A stretch of 64,000 nt of DNA from positions 1-64,000 of the forward strand of contig JAITLO010000049.1 of NCBI GenBank assembly GCA_031277855.1. The letters are read 5' to 3'. The translations under genes were made by a program, and so were the position numbers. Within the stretch, counting starts at the first letter, position 1. Every line of letters begins with the position of its first letter. Shown here piece after piece: positions 37,646 to 45,900 of the stretch. The stretch is from Acidovorax sp. (lineage in GTDB: Bacteria > Pseudomonadota > Gammaproteobacteria > Burkholderiales > Burkholderiaceae_C). Below the pieces are notes generated by a model. It searched no databases and was not told the origin of the DNA. It was given only the letters and a program-made list of their open reading frames with translations.

Positions 37646-37682
37646 TAAAAACTGAAGGGCCGGCTGTGGTGCAGCGCGGCCC
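37646..37682 (-). terminator. Possible intra-operon terminator between trpG and trpD
   Basis: On the minus strand GGGCCGCGCTG and CAGCCGGCCC pair (one bulged base, 5-base loop), followed after five bases by GTTTTTAG. It starts within ten bases of the trpG stop. The T-run is short and displaced, so partial termination is the most that can be proposed. Confidence 0.4.
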
Positions 37683-37690
37683 GGGGTGGT

Positions 37691-38272
37691 TTATTTCTGT
37701 TCCAGAAAGTTCTTCAACATGGCGTGGCCATGCTCGGTCAGGATGCTTTCCGGGTGGAACTGCACGCCCTCCACCGCCAGCGTTTTGTGGCGCACGCCCT
37801 GGATCTCGCCATCCTCGCTGGTGGCGGTGATCTGCAGGCAGTCGGGAATGGTGGTTTTGTCTATCACCAGCGAGTGGTAGCGGTTGACGGTGAACTGTCC
37901 CGGCAAGTCAGCAAACACGCCTTGCTGGTCGGTGGTGATGACACTGGTCTTGCCATGCATTTGCTGCTGCGCGCGGATGATGTCGCCGCCAAAGGCCGCG
38001 CCAATGGCCTGGTGGCCCAGGCACACGCCCAGCAGCGGCAGCTTGCCGGCGAAATGCTGGATGGCCGCCACCGAGATGCCGGCCTCGGCCGGCGAGCAGG
38101 GGCCGGGCGAGACCACGATGCGCTCAATGCCTTTGTCGGCCACCAGCGCAATCACGGCCTCCAGCGTGGTTTCGTCGTTGCGCACCACGGTCACGTCAGC
38201 GCCCAGCTCGCCCAGGTACTGGACGATGTTGTAGGTAAAGCTGTCGTAGTTGTCGATCATCAAGAGCTTCAT
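37691..38272 (-). CDS. trpG: Anthranilate synthase glutamine amidotransferase subunit
   Basis: TrpG supplies ammonia from glutamine to TrpE. The 193-residue class I amidotransferase has [20 protein letters not shown] at the start, [11 protein letters not shown], the catalytic cysteine in [12 protein letters not shown], and the histidine-glutamate pair in [13 protein letters not shown]. Its ATG overlaps the chorismate mutase stop as ATGA, so the two are translationally coupled. Confidence 0.97.
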   Translation of the reverse strand: MKLLMIDNYDSFTYNIVQYLGELGADVTVVRNDETTLEAVIALVADKGIERIVVSPGPCSPAEAGISVAAIQHFAGKLPLLGVCLGHQAIGAAFGGDIIRAQQQMHGKTSVITTDQQGVFADLPGQFTVNRYHSLVIDKTTIPDCLQITATSEDGEIQGVRHKTLAVEGVQFHPESILTEHGHAMLKNFLEQK

Positions 38273-38622
38273 GCCGGCTCTCCTCTGGGTTGCAGGCCCT
38301 CGGCGCGCAGGCGGGCCAGCTCGTCATGCTCGTAGGCGATGTAGCACTCCATCATGGCGCGGTACAGGCGCTCGATCAGGTCGGCATTGCCGCCCTGGGC
38401 TTCGGCCATGGGGCGCACGCGGTCGATGATGGTCTGGATGCGGGCCTCGTCACGCACCAGGCTTTCATCGTTCTTCACCGTGGCGGCCTGGGTCATATAG
38501 CCGCTGCGTTCCACCAGCAGCGGCACCAGAATGTCGTCCAGCGCATTCACGCCGGCACGCACCTCGGCCATGGTGCTGCAGGTTTTCACTTTGTCTATTG
38601 CCTTGGGGGTTGCGCGCGTCAT
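38269..38622 (-). CDS. Chorismate mutase, AroQ/PchB-like
   Basis: This 117-residue all-helical protein is of the AroQ chorismate mutase fold, closest in appearance to the PchB-like group ([55 protein letters not shown]). It would convert chorismate to prephenate, the entry to phenylalanine and tyrosine, inside a tryptophan operon. It overlaps trpE by one base (TGATG) and trpG by four (ATGA), so it is tightly coupled to both anthranilate synthase subunits. The start at 38622 removes 24 non-conserved residues of a longer reading. Confidence 0.88.
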   Translation of the reverse strand: MTRATPKAIDKVKTCSTMAEVRAGVNALDDILVPLLVERSGYMTQAATVKNDESLVRDEARIQTIIDRVRPMAEAQGGNADLIERLYRAMMECYIAYEHDELARLRAEGLQPRGEPA

Positions 38623-40133
38623 CACTCGAGTCCTTCTTCCACCAGTTCTGCGGCGCGCAACACGGCGCGCGCCTTGTGTTCTGTTTCTTTCCACTCCATC
38701 TCGGGAATGGAGTCGGCCACCACGCCGGCGGCGGCCTGTACATACAGCATGCCGTCCTTGATCACACCGGTGCGAATCGCAATGGCCATGTCCATATGGC
38801 CGGCAAAGCTCAGATAGCCCACGGCACCGCCATAAATACCGCGCTTGGTGGGCTCCAGCCTGTCGATGATTTCCATGGCGTGCACCTTGGGCGCACCCGA
38901 CAGCGTGCCAGCCGGGAAGGTGGCCTTGAGCACGTCCATGCTGGTCATACCGTCCTGCAGCACACCTTCTACGTTGCTGACGATGTGCATCACATGGCTG
39001 TAACGCTCGATCGCAAAGGCCTCGGTCACCTTGACCGTGCCGGTCTTGGCAATGCGGCCTATGTCGTTGCGCGCCAGGTCGATCAGCATCACATGTTCGG
39101 CACGCTCCTTGGGGTCGTTCACCAGTTCCTGCTCGGCCGCCTTGTCTTTTTCAGGTGTGGCGCCGCGCGGGCGGGTGCCGGCCAGGGGGCGTATGGTGAT
39201 TTTCTCGCCGCCGCCCTCGGCCTCGCTCATCTTCTCCTGGCGCACCAGGATTTCGGGGCTGGCCCCCACCACCTGGAAGTCTCCAAAGTGGTAGTAGTAC
39301 ATATAGGGCGAGGGATTGAGCGAGCGCAGCGCGCGGTACAGCGCCAGCGGCGACTCGGTATAGCGCTTGTGGATGCGCTGGCCCACCTGCACCTGCATGA
39401 AGTCGCCGGCGGCAATCAGCTCCTTGGCTTGCTCCACGGCCTTCAGGTAGTCCTGCTTGGCAAAGCTGCGCTGGGCCGGGTGGCTGTCGCCGCCCTTGAT
39501 CTGTGGCGCGCTCACCGAGTAGCGCAGCTGGTCCTTGAGCTGGCGCATGCGGCGCTTGGCCTTGCTATAGGCCTCGGCCTCGGCCGGGTTGGCGTAGACG
39601 ATGAAGTACAGCCGACCCGAGAGGTTGTCGATGACGGCCACCTCCTCACACTGCAGCAGCATGATGTCGGGCGTGCCCAGCGAGTCCGGAGGGCAGGAGG
39701 CCTCCAGCTTTTTTTCAATATAGCGCACGGCGTCATAGCCGAAGTAGCCGGCCAGGCCACCGCAAAAACGCGGCAGACCGGGCACCAGGGCTACCTTGAA
39801 GCGCTTTTGGTAGTCGGCAATAAAGTCCAGCGGGTTGCCGGCATGCGTCTCCACCACCACGCCATCGCTCACCACCTCGGTTTTGGCTTCAGCGCCAAAA
39901 CCGCTGGCGCGCAAAAAGCTGCGTGCCGGCAGACCGATAAAGCTGTAGCGCCCAAAGCGCTCGCCACCCACCACGGACTCCAGCAAAAAGCTGTATTTGC
40001 CGTCACCGCTGGCATGGGCCAGCTTGAGGTAGAGGGAGAGCGGGGTTTCGAGGTCGGCAAAGGCCTCGGTCACCAAGGGGATGCGGTTATAGCCTTCGCT
40101 GGCCAGGCTTTTGAATTCGAGTTCCGTGATCAC
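38622..40133 (-). CDS. trpE: Anthranilate synthase component I
   Basis: TrpE converts chorismate and ammonia to anthranilate, the committed step to tryptophan. The 503-residue product has the N-terminal tryptophan-feedback region (ETPLSLYLKLA, with the LLES element) and the C-terminal catalytic domain. The latter includes SPEILVR, RPLAGTRPRG, DLARNDIGR and FPAGTLSGAPKVHAMEII. It starts with GTG. It is the first structural gene of the operon and is preceded by a short Trp-containing leader ORF next to a promoter. Confidence 0.97.
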   Translation of the reverse strand: MITELEFKSLASEGYNRIPLVTEAFADLETPLSLYLKLAHASGDGKYSFLLESVVGGERFGRYSFIGLPARSFLRASGFGAEAKTEVVSDGVVVETHAGNPLDFIADYQKRFKVALVPGLPRFCGGLAGYFGYDAVRYIEKKLEASCPPDSLGTPDIMLLQCEEVAVIDNLSGRLYFIVYANPAEAEAYSKAKRRMRQLKDQLRYSVSAPQIKGGDSHPAQRSFAKQDYLKAVEQAKELIAAGDFMQVQVGQRIHKRYTESPLALYRALRSLNPSPYMYYYHFGDFQVVGASPEILVRQEKMSEAEGGGEKITIRPLAGTRPRGATPEKDKAAEQELVNDPKERAEHVMLIDLARNDIGRIAKTGTVKVTEAFAIERYSHVMHIVSNVEGVLQDGMTSMDVLKATFPAGTLSGAPKVHAMEIIDRLEPTKRGIYGGAVGYLSFAGHMDMAIAIRTGVIKDGMLYVQAAAGVVADSIPEMEWKETEHKARAVLRAAELVEEGLE

Positions 40134-40269
40134 AGGACAGGATTCCCATCGCGGGCGACGCTGTACGCAAAAGGCGGATTCAGCCGGCGCAGCGCCGCGG
40201 GTTCATTCATGGCCCCCGCTGCGGTGCAGGGGCTGAGGGTGCACGCGCGGCAGGGCACCCGCGTGCGGT
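40134..40269 (-). other. trpE leader region with competing hairpins
   Basis: This transcribed stretch between the leader ORF and trpE is very G+C-rich. It has overlapping stems: GCACGCG pairs with CGCGTGC, while the overlapping GGGTGC pairs with GCACCC. CGGCGC-T-GCGCCG is a perfect hairpin whose right half could instead pair (one G-U) with CTGGCGC over the second Trp codon of the leader ORF. A CCTTTTG tract follows, but not directly after a stem. Alternative folding is suggestive of attenuation; a classical terminator was not found. Confidence 0.35.
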
Positions 40270-40350
40270 TCAGGCGGTCATGAATGGCTTGCGCCAGGGC
40301 CAGGCTCCCCGGTCTGCGCAACCTGTGATGAACACGTGGTGAATGAACAT
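40270..40350 (-). CDS. trpL: Candidate trp leader peptide (26 residues, Trp-Pro-Trp)
   Basis: This short frame runs from ATG (40350-40348) to TGA (40272-40270) in front of trpE. It encodes 26 residues with W17-P18-W19, against a background where Trp codons are rare. Leader peptides of attenuated trp operons carry clustered Trp codons. There is no ribosome-binding site. Instead, the promoter -10 ends eight bases upstream, so transcription may begin at the ATG itself, as reported for rhizobial trpL. The call is by position and composition only. Confidence 0.5.
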   Translation of the reverse strand: MFIHHVFITGCADRGAWPWRKPFMTA

Positions 40351-40358
40351 AGCGCCAA

Positions 40359-40367
40359 AGTGTAGCA
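40359..40367 (-). promoter_or_regulatory. Extended -10 promoter of the trp operon
   Basis: On the minus strand TGCTACACT gives an extended -10 (TGn plus TACACT, 40364-40359). No good -35 lies at 16-18 bases; TTGCCT is 21 bases away. The expected start of transcription is at about 40350-40352. Confidence 0.5.
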
Positions 40368-40453
40368 AACCTGGGCGCTGTGTGGAGGCAAGCCCTGTGA
40401 CGGGCTTGTCAGCCAATGCAACGCGGCCCAGGCGGCAAGGGCTAAGGCTAGAG

Positions 40454-41743
40454 CTAGGCCTCCACCGCTTCCATGGCGTCCACCGGCTCCACCACCCCAT
40501 AGGCGGCCTGCCCCACCAGGGCGCGGTAGTAATTGGGCAGGGCAAACAGGGCGCCATGCACCTCGGGGTTGTAGTACTGCAGATCGCCCACACCCCGGGC
40601 CTGCAGGCGCTGGGCCGCAGCGGCGGGCGTCAGGCGCGAGGCATCCAGGCTGTCGGACACCACGGCCATGCCCCAGTACGCCCCATACAGCGGCACATAC
40701 AGGCCGTAGCAGCGCACCTTGAGGAATTGCTGCTGCAGCTCGGCCACCAGGTCTTGCACCTGCTCGGGGTGGAAGACCGGGCTGCCCAGGTGCAGCACCA
40801 GGGCCCCGCCCGGCGCCATGGCCCGGCGTATGCGTTGCCAGGCGCTGCCGGTGTACAGGCACTCGGCCGGCGTGTCGGGGTCGGTCAGGTCCATAAAGAC
40901 CAGGTCAAAGCGCTCCTCGGTCTGGTCCAGAAAGGCCATGCCGTCACCCTCCAGCACCTGCAGGCGCGGGTCGTCCCAGACGCCGCGGTGCACGGCTTGC
41001 AACTCGGTCTTGGCGATGGCGATCACCTCGCTGTCCAGCTCGGCCAGCACCACCTGTTCCAGCGTGTTGTGCTTGAGCAGCTCTTCGGCCGCACCACCGT
41101 CGCCACCGCCAATGATCAAGGCCTTTCGCGGCTGGGGGTGGGCCAGCGTGGCCGGATGCACCAGGGCCTCGTGGTAGAAGAATTCCTCGCGTTCCGAGGT
41201 CATGAAGCGACCATCCAGGCGCAACACCTTGCCAAAGCGCGGCGTGTCCAACAGCTCCAGCTGCTGGTAGGCCGTCTGGCGCCGCTGCAGCAGCTCGGCC
41301 TGCAGGCCAAAGCTGGCGTCCGGCGTCAAAGCCTCCGTCACCTGGCTGCCTTCACCCTCGCCCGCACCGCTGATGTCGCCACGCCACAGCTGCTGGCGCA
41401 CCACCCGGCGCGGCGCGTAGGCCGCCACCACACCCTCCATCAAGGCCTGGGCCTTGCCGGTGTTGTCGCCCGAGAAGTTGCACACATAGACGTCAATGGT
41501 GACGTTGCCGGTCTCCGGCCAGGTGTGAATCGCCAGGTGCGACTCGGCCAGCAAGACCGTTCCTGTCACCCCGCCGGGCTGGCCCTGGTAGGACGGAAAC
41601 TTCACCCACTGTGCGCCCACTTCGGTCAGCCCCGCGCTCAGCGTCTGTGCGGTACACAGGGCGGCGATCTGGGCGTCATCCAGCATCAAGTCATCGGAAC
41701 AACGGCAGTGGTAGAGGTCGGCGGTCAGGTGCAAGCCTTGCAT
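40454..41743 (-). CDS. Fused S-adenosylmethionine decarboxylase-spermidine synthase
   Basis: One 429-residue chain carries two enzymes of spermidine synthesis. Residues about 1-130 are a bacterial class 1b SpeD domain. It has the self-cleaving serine in LLAESHLAIHTWPE (which becomes the pyruvoyl group), the following catalytic histidine, and the cysteine in VYVCNF. Residues about 145-420 are a SpeE-type aminopropyltransferase with LIIGGGDGGAAEELLKH, VVLAELDSEVI and the catalytic aspartates in FMDLTDPDTP. Self-processing would split the chain inside the N-terminal domain, leaving SpeE attached to the alpha chain. The ATG at 41743 has AAGGAGA about nine bases upstream. No speA, speB or speC is nearby. 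Confidence 0.9.
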   Translation of the reverse strand: MQGLHLTADLYHCRCSDDLMLDDAQIAALCTAQTLSAGLTEVGAQWVKFPSYQGQPGGVTGTVLLAESHLAIHTWPETGNVTIDVYVCNFSGDNTGKAQALMEGVVAAYAPRRVVRQQLWRGDISGAGEGEGSQVTEALTPDASFGLQAELLQRRQTAYQQLELLDTPRFGKVLRLDGRFMTSEREEFFYHEALVHPATLAHPQPRKALIIGGGDGGAAEELLKHNTLEQVVLAELDSEVIAIAKTELQAVHRGVWDDPRLQVLEGDGMAFLDQTEERFDLVFMDLTDPDTPAECLYTGSAWQRIRRAMAPGGALVLHLGSPVFHPEQVQDLVAELQQQFLKVRCYGLYVPLYGAYWGMAVVSDSLDASRLTPAAAAQRLQARGVGDLQYYNPEVHGALFALPNYYRALVGQAAYGVVEPVDAMEAVEA

Positions 41744-41910
41744 GTCGGTGGGTTCTCCTTGTGTCACCGTGCGTGCTCTTTCTCACGCCAAGCGCAAGAA
41801 AAAAACGCACAAAAACGCAAGATGCTAACAACTTAAAAAGATATAGCCACCGATACACGCACAGTGCCTGCCAGTACTCTGGTCCAGCAGGCGGCTTTTG
41901 GGAGCCCGAT

Positions 41911-42645
41911 TCAAGCAGTGGCGGACACGACCTGGAGCTGAGTCAGGCTGTCCACATACCCGTCGGCATCCACACCTTTAATGGGCTGGCCGTGGTTGTA
42001 GCCATAGGACACCAGCACCACCGGGCAACCCGCAGCGCGCGCGGCCTGGGCATCGTTGCTGGAGTCGCCCAGCATCAGCGTGCGCGCGGGCGCACTGCCC
42101 AGGGCTTCACAGGTTTTGAGCAAGGGCAGCGGATCGGGCTTTTTCACCGGGAATGAGTCCCCGCCAAACACCTGTTCGAACAAGCCATCCAGACCCTTGG
42201 CTGCCAGCAGCGGCACGGTAAAGGCCATGGGTTTGTTGGTGACGCAAGCCAGGCGCAGGCCTGCGGCTTTCAGCGCCTGCAAGCCCTCCTTCACGCCGGC
42301 ATACACGGCGGAGTAGTCGCCGTTGATGGCAATGTAGTGGTGCTCGTAGCGTGCCAGCGCGGTGGGGAACAAGGCCTGCACCGCATCCGCCATATCCGCA
42401 TCCGACTGCCCGCAGCGCGGCAGCACATGGGCCAGCACGCTGCGCAGCAAATGCTCGGTGCCCTTGCCCACCATATGCTCCACCGCCGTGGCCAGCAGGC
42501 CGGGCAGCTTGAGGTCGTCCAGCATGCGGCGTATGGCCTCGGCGAAATCACCGATGGTGTCGACCATGGTGCCATCCAGGTCCACGATGGCGGCGTCCAC
42601 ATCAACGTGGGGAACATGGGAATGGGGGAAACGGATCAGGGTCAC
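41911..42645 (-). CDS. gph: Phosphoglycolate phosphatase
   Basis: This 244-residue HAD-family phosphatase has motif I DLDGTMVDT, motif II threonine/serine region CVTNKP, and motif III/IV lysine and aspartates in KKPDPLPLLKTCEALG and MLGDSSNDAQAARAAG. Gph removes phosphoglycolate formed during repair or by oxygenation. In many relatives it lies between rpe and trpE; here it is next to the SpeD-SpeE fusion gene and rpe is 16 kb away. The exact substrate is assigned from family resemblance. Confidence 0.88.
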   Translation of the reverse strand: MTLIRFPHSHVPHVDVDAAIVDLDGTMVDTIGDFAEAIRRMLDDLKLPGLLATAVEHMVGKGTEHLLRSVLAHVLPRCGQSDADMADAVQALFPTALARYEHHYIAINGDYSAVYAGVKEGLQALKAAGLRLACVTNKPMAFTVPLLAAKGLDGLFEQVFGGDSFPVKKPDPLPLLKTCEALGSAPARTLMLGDSSNDAQAARAAGCPVVLVSYGYNHGQPIKGVDADGYVDSLTQLQVVSATA

Positions 42646-42731
42646 GGTACAGACAGAGCAAATGCAAAGCGGTCTATCGTAAGCCCCTGGCTGAACCGGC
42701 CCCAGAAATCGGGGCCATGGAGTTGCAAGAC

Positions 42732-42754
42732 AAGCCCCAAAACGGGGGCTTTTA
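42732..42754. terminator. Bidirectional-type hairpin between metE and gph
   Basis: A perfect 7-base stem (AAGCCCC, loop AAAACG, GGGGCTT) followed by T on the plus strand lies about 180 bases past the metE stop and 87 bases before gph. The T-run is short. The rest of 42646-42933 shows no other element. Confidence 0.5.
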
Positions 42755-42933
42755 CGCTCTGCCGGAGCGGGCCTTCAAAGGCTAGCCCGAGGCCCAAGCC
42801 CACACCACAACGGCCAGACAGCGTTTGAGGCGCGACGTGTGCCCGCAGGCAGTGCTCTCGCACGGCAAGGGCGCACAACAAAGCATCAAGCGCTGTATGG
42901 CCGCCGTAATACGGCTCACAGCCCCAGCCTGAA

Positions 42934-45240
42934 TCAAACGCTCTGGCGCAGCGTCTTGGCGGCGGCCACCATCTGGGTCAGCGCAGCCACCACCTCCGGC
43001 CATTGCCGCGTCTTAAGACCGCAGTCCGGATTCACCCAGAGGCGTTGCGCCGGTATGCGCTCGGCAGCCTTTTGCATCAGCTTGACGATATGCGCCTCGG
43101 TCGGGATGTTGGGCGAGTGGATGTCGTAGACACCGGGACCGATCTCGTTGGGGTACTGGAAATGTTCGAAGGCGGCCAGCAGCTCCATATCCGAACGCGA
43201 GGTTTCGATGGTGATGACATCAGCATCCATATCGGCAATCGAGGCAATGATGTCGTTGAACTCCGAATAGCACATATGGGTGTGGATTTGCGTCTCATCC
43301 TGCACGCCGTTGGCGGTGATGCGGAAGGCCTCCACGGCCCAGTCCAGATAGGTTTTCCACTGCGATTTTCGCAGCGGCAGGCCTTCGCGCAGCGCTGCCT
43401 CGTCGATCTGGATCACGCGCACACCGGCTCGCTCCAGGTCCAGCACCTCCTGCCGCATCGCCAGCGCCAGCTGGTAGCAGGACAGCGAGCGCGGCTGGTC
43501 ATCACGCACAAATGACCAATTCAAAATGGTGACCGGGCCGGTCAGCATGCCCTTCATGGGCTTGCTCGTCAGCGACTGGGCGTAGGTGGTCCACTCCACC
43601 GTCATGGCCTTGCTGCCATGGTTTTGCCGGCTGATGTCGCCAAACAGAATCGGCGGCTTTACGCAGCGCGAACCATAGGACTGCACCCAGCCGAACTGGC
43701 TGAAGGCATAGCCATCGAGCTGTTCGCCAAAGTACTCCACCATGTCGTTGCGCTCGGCTTCGCCGTGCACCAGCACGTCCAGGCCCAGGGCTTCTTGCTC
43801 ACGCACGCTGCGCGCGATTTCGGCGCGCATCGCGGCCTGGTAGCCAGAGGCATCCAGGCGGCCGGCCTTGAAGGCGCTGCGGGCCTGGCGGATTTCTACG
43901 GTCTGCGGAAAAGAGCCAATCGTGGTGGTGGGAAAAACAGGCAGCTTGAGCAGCGCAGCCTGCTTGGCCGCACGCACGCTATAGGGCTGCTTGCGCTGAC
44001 CCAGCTGGGCCGTGATCTGTGCCACAGCGGCGCGCACCGCCGGGTTGTGCACACGCGGCGAGGCACGGCGTGCAGCCAGAGCGGCGGCATTGGCAGCCAG
44101 CTCGTTGCTCACTGAATCACGGCCTTGCGTGAGCGCCTTGCCCAGCACACGCAGCTCCTCCAGCTTTTGCAACGCAAAGGCCAGCCAGGACTTCACTTCC
44201 GCATCCAGCTTTTGCTCGCTGCGCAGGTCCACCGGCACATGCAGCAACGAGCACGAGGGTGCAATCCACAAGCGCTCGCCCAGGCGATCGGCCAGCGGTT
44301 CCACCCAGTCCAGCACGGCAGCCAGATCGGTCTTCCAGATATTGCGGCCGCTGATCACACCCACCGACAACACCTTGTGGCCGGGCAGCAGGCCTATCAG
44401 CTGCTGCACATCGTCACGGCTGCCGTTGACCGCATCCACATGCAGGCCGGCCACGGGCAGATTGGCCGCCAGGTGTTTGTTGTCCAGCAGCGGGCCGAAA
44501 TAGCTGGCCACCAGAATCTTGAGCTTGGCGCTTTTAAGCTGGTGGTAGGCTAGGTTGAAGGCGTGCTGCCAGTCGGCGTCCAGCTCGGTGACCAGAATCG
44601 GCTCGTCCATCTGCACCCATTCCACGCCCTGGGCTGCCAACAGTTCCAGCAGCTCAGCATATACCGGGAGCATGCGCTCCAGCAGCGCCAGCTTGTTGGA
44701 GTCGTCCTTGGCCTTGCCTATGGCCAGATAGGTCACGGGGCCTATCAGCACGGGCTTGGCCTTGACACCCTGGGCCTTGGCTTCTGCCAGTTGCTCCAGC
44801 AGGCGCGAGGCGTCCAGCTTGAACTGGGTGGTGGCGGTGAACTCGGGAACGATGTAGTGGTAGTTGGTGTCGAACCACTTGGTCATCTCGCCAGCGGCCA
44901 CACCACCGCAGCAAGCGCTGTGCTCCCCCCCGTCCTCAGCCGAGCGACCACGGGCCACGCGAAAGTAGTTGTCCAGCACATCGCCATGAAAGCCCTGCAC
45001 ACGCTCGGGCAGATGGCCCAGGGTGAAGCTGGTGTCCAGCACCTGGTCGTAAAAAGAAAAATCGCCCACGGGCACCAGATCCAGGCCTTGCTGGTCGGCC
45101 CAGTGGCGGGCACGCAGTTCGGCGCCCAATTGCTTCAAGGCATCACGCGATGTTTCGCCCCTCCAATAGGACTCCAGCGCGAACTTCAGTTCACGCTGGG
45201 CGCCGATGCGGGGAAAGCCGAGGTTGTGGATGGTCGTCAT
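42934..45240 (-). CDS. metE: Cobalamin-independent methionine synthase
   Basis: MetE transfers a methyl group from methyltetrahydropteroyl-triglutamate to homocysteine, the last step of methionine synthesis. The 768-residue product has the duplicated barrel structure. The N-terminal segment is [20 protein letters not shown]. The zinc-binding residues lie in the C-terminal half (HTHMCYSEF, a glutamate in [10 protein letters not shown], and the cysteine in [10 protein letters not shown]). The start at 45240 gives the family N-terminus. No adjacent metR regulator is present. Confidence 0.97.
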   Translation of the reverse strand: MTTIHNLGFPRIGAQRELKFALESYWRGETSRDALKQLGAELRARHWADQQGLDLVPVGDFSFYDQVLDTSFTLGHLPERVQGFHGDVLDNYFRVARGRSAEDGGEHSACCGGVAAGEMTKWFDTNYHYIVPEFTATTQFKLDASRLLEQLAEAKAQGVKAKPVLIGPVTYLAIGKAKDDSNKLALLERMLPVYAELLELLAAQGVEWVQMDEPILVTELDADWQHAFNLAYHQLKSAKLKILVASYFGPLLDNKHLAANLPVAGLHVDAVNGSRDDVQQLIGLLPGHKVLSVGVISGRNIWKTDLAAVLDWVEPLADRLGERLWIAPSCSLLHVPVDLRSEQKLDAEVKSWLAFALQKLEELRVLGKALTQGRDSVSNELAANAAALAARRASPRVHNPAVRAAVAQITAQLGQRKQPYSVRAAKQAALLKLPVFPTTTIGSFPQTVEIRQARSAFKAGRLDASGYQAAMRAEIARSVREQEALGLDVLVHGEAERNDMVEYFGEQLDGYAFSQFGWVQSYGSRCVKPPILFGDISRQNHGSKAMTVEWTTYAQSLTSKPMKGMLTGPVTILNWSFVRDDQPRSLSCYQLALAMRQEVLDLERAGVRVIQIDEAALREGLPLRKSQWKTYLDWAVEAFRITANGVQDETQIHTHMCYSEFNDIIASIADMDADVITIETSRSDMELLAAFEHFQYPNEIGPGVYDIHSPNIPTEAHIVKLMQKAAERIPAQRLWVNPDCGLKTRQWPEVVAALTQMVAAAKTLRQSV

Positions 45241-45302
45241 GGCAGGCTCACAGATACGGTTGCTGAGAAGGAATGCCCGCATGCTAGGCAAGCCAATCCA
45301 TG

Positions 45303-45344
45303 AAGTAAAATGGTCTTATCTCACATATCAATGAACACTGCTCA
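45303..45344 (-). promoter_or_regulatory. Possible metE promoter with a MetR-like site
   Basis: TGAACACTGCTCA (45332-45344) differs by one base from the MetR consensus TGAA-N5-TTCA and lies about 90 bases before metE. On the minus strand TTGATA (45331-45326) and TTACTT (45308-45303) are 17 bases apart. Both are weak assignments. Confidence 0.3.
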
Positions 45345-45635
45345 TAATAAAAAACACCCATATCCATCGGCCTTTCCATGCGCAAGCGCACTCTTCTGGC
45401 CATCGTCCATCAGGCTGCAAAGCACGAGGTACTGATCGCCGTCGATATGGGCAGCATGGCCCATCTGCGTGAAGCCAGCGCATGAAAAATCGGAAAGCCA
45501 GCCAGGCCTTGGCGAGCAGTCTTCGCCCCTCATGAAGCGCCAGCAGCGCTCCTCAAAGAGGAGCTACAAAAGCCTTCCAGGCTTGCGATAGACAGCCAAA
45601 ACACTGCAAAACCGGTACAGCACCGCCAACTCAAA
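45345..45635. other. Gene-free stretch between metE and the surface-protein operon
   Basis: No gene is supported. A 35-codon open frame (45378-45485, plus) and an overlapping antisense frame lack ribosome-binding sites and resemble nothing known. A partial copy of the downstream terminator stem (AGCCTTCCAGGCTTG, about 45570-45584) also occurs. Confidence 0.35.
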
Positions 45636-45671
45636 AAAAAGCCTTCCAGCACCAGGCCTGGAAGGCTTTTT
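45636..45671. terminator. Strong bidirectional terminator
   Basis: A perfect 14-base inverted repeat (AAAAAGCCTTCCAG, 8-base loop, CTGGAAGGCTTTTT) has T-runs on both strands. It lies about 230 bases past the end of the surface-protein operon (minus strand) and probably ends that transcript. The stretch 45672-45800 holds only CCCTCACCCCC/GGAGGGGCGAGGG-type low-complexity sequence. Confidence 0.85.
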
Positions 45672-45800
45672 CCCGCTGTCACAGCGGATCGCAAATCAAG
45701 CTACAAGCAGCCCCTCACCCCCACCCTCTCCCCGGAGGGGCGAGGGAGTAGAGCCAGGACGCAGCGCATAAAACCAGCGCAGCGCTGGCAGCGCCCCCAG

Positions 45801-45897
45801 ATCAGAGACAGCGAGCAAGGGCCTACGCCGGCCGCGCCGCCCCGCCGCGAGGCTGTCGTCCCCCTGGGGGGAAGGCGCCGCAGGCGACTCAGGGGGG
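45801..45897 (-). repeat. Dispersed stop-abutting repeat, copy D (after the barrel gene)
   Basis: Read on the minus strand it begins four bases after the TAA of the 1395-residue gene with CCCCCTGAGTCGCCTGCGGC. It continues with CTTCCCCCCAGGGGGACGAC, AGCCTCGCGGCGGGGCGGCG and GGCGTAGGCCCTTGC. It is the most complete copy and aligns with copy A over almost its full length. Confidence 0.75.
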
Positions 45898-45900
45898 AGG

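Noticed and set aside
45378-45485. A 35-codon frame (plus) and an overlapping minus-strand frame in the metE upstream gap
   Set aside because: No ribosome-binding site, no recognisable family, and both overlap a region likely to hold the metE promoter. Not enough to call a gene or a pseudogene.
45241-45900. Cobalamin or SAM riboswitch upstream of metE
   Set aside because: Only about 100 bases separate metE from the MetR-like site, and none of the conserved riboswitch core segments were seen.
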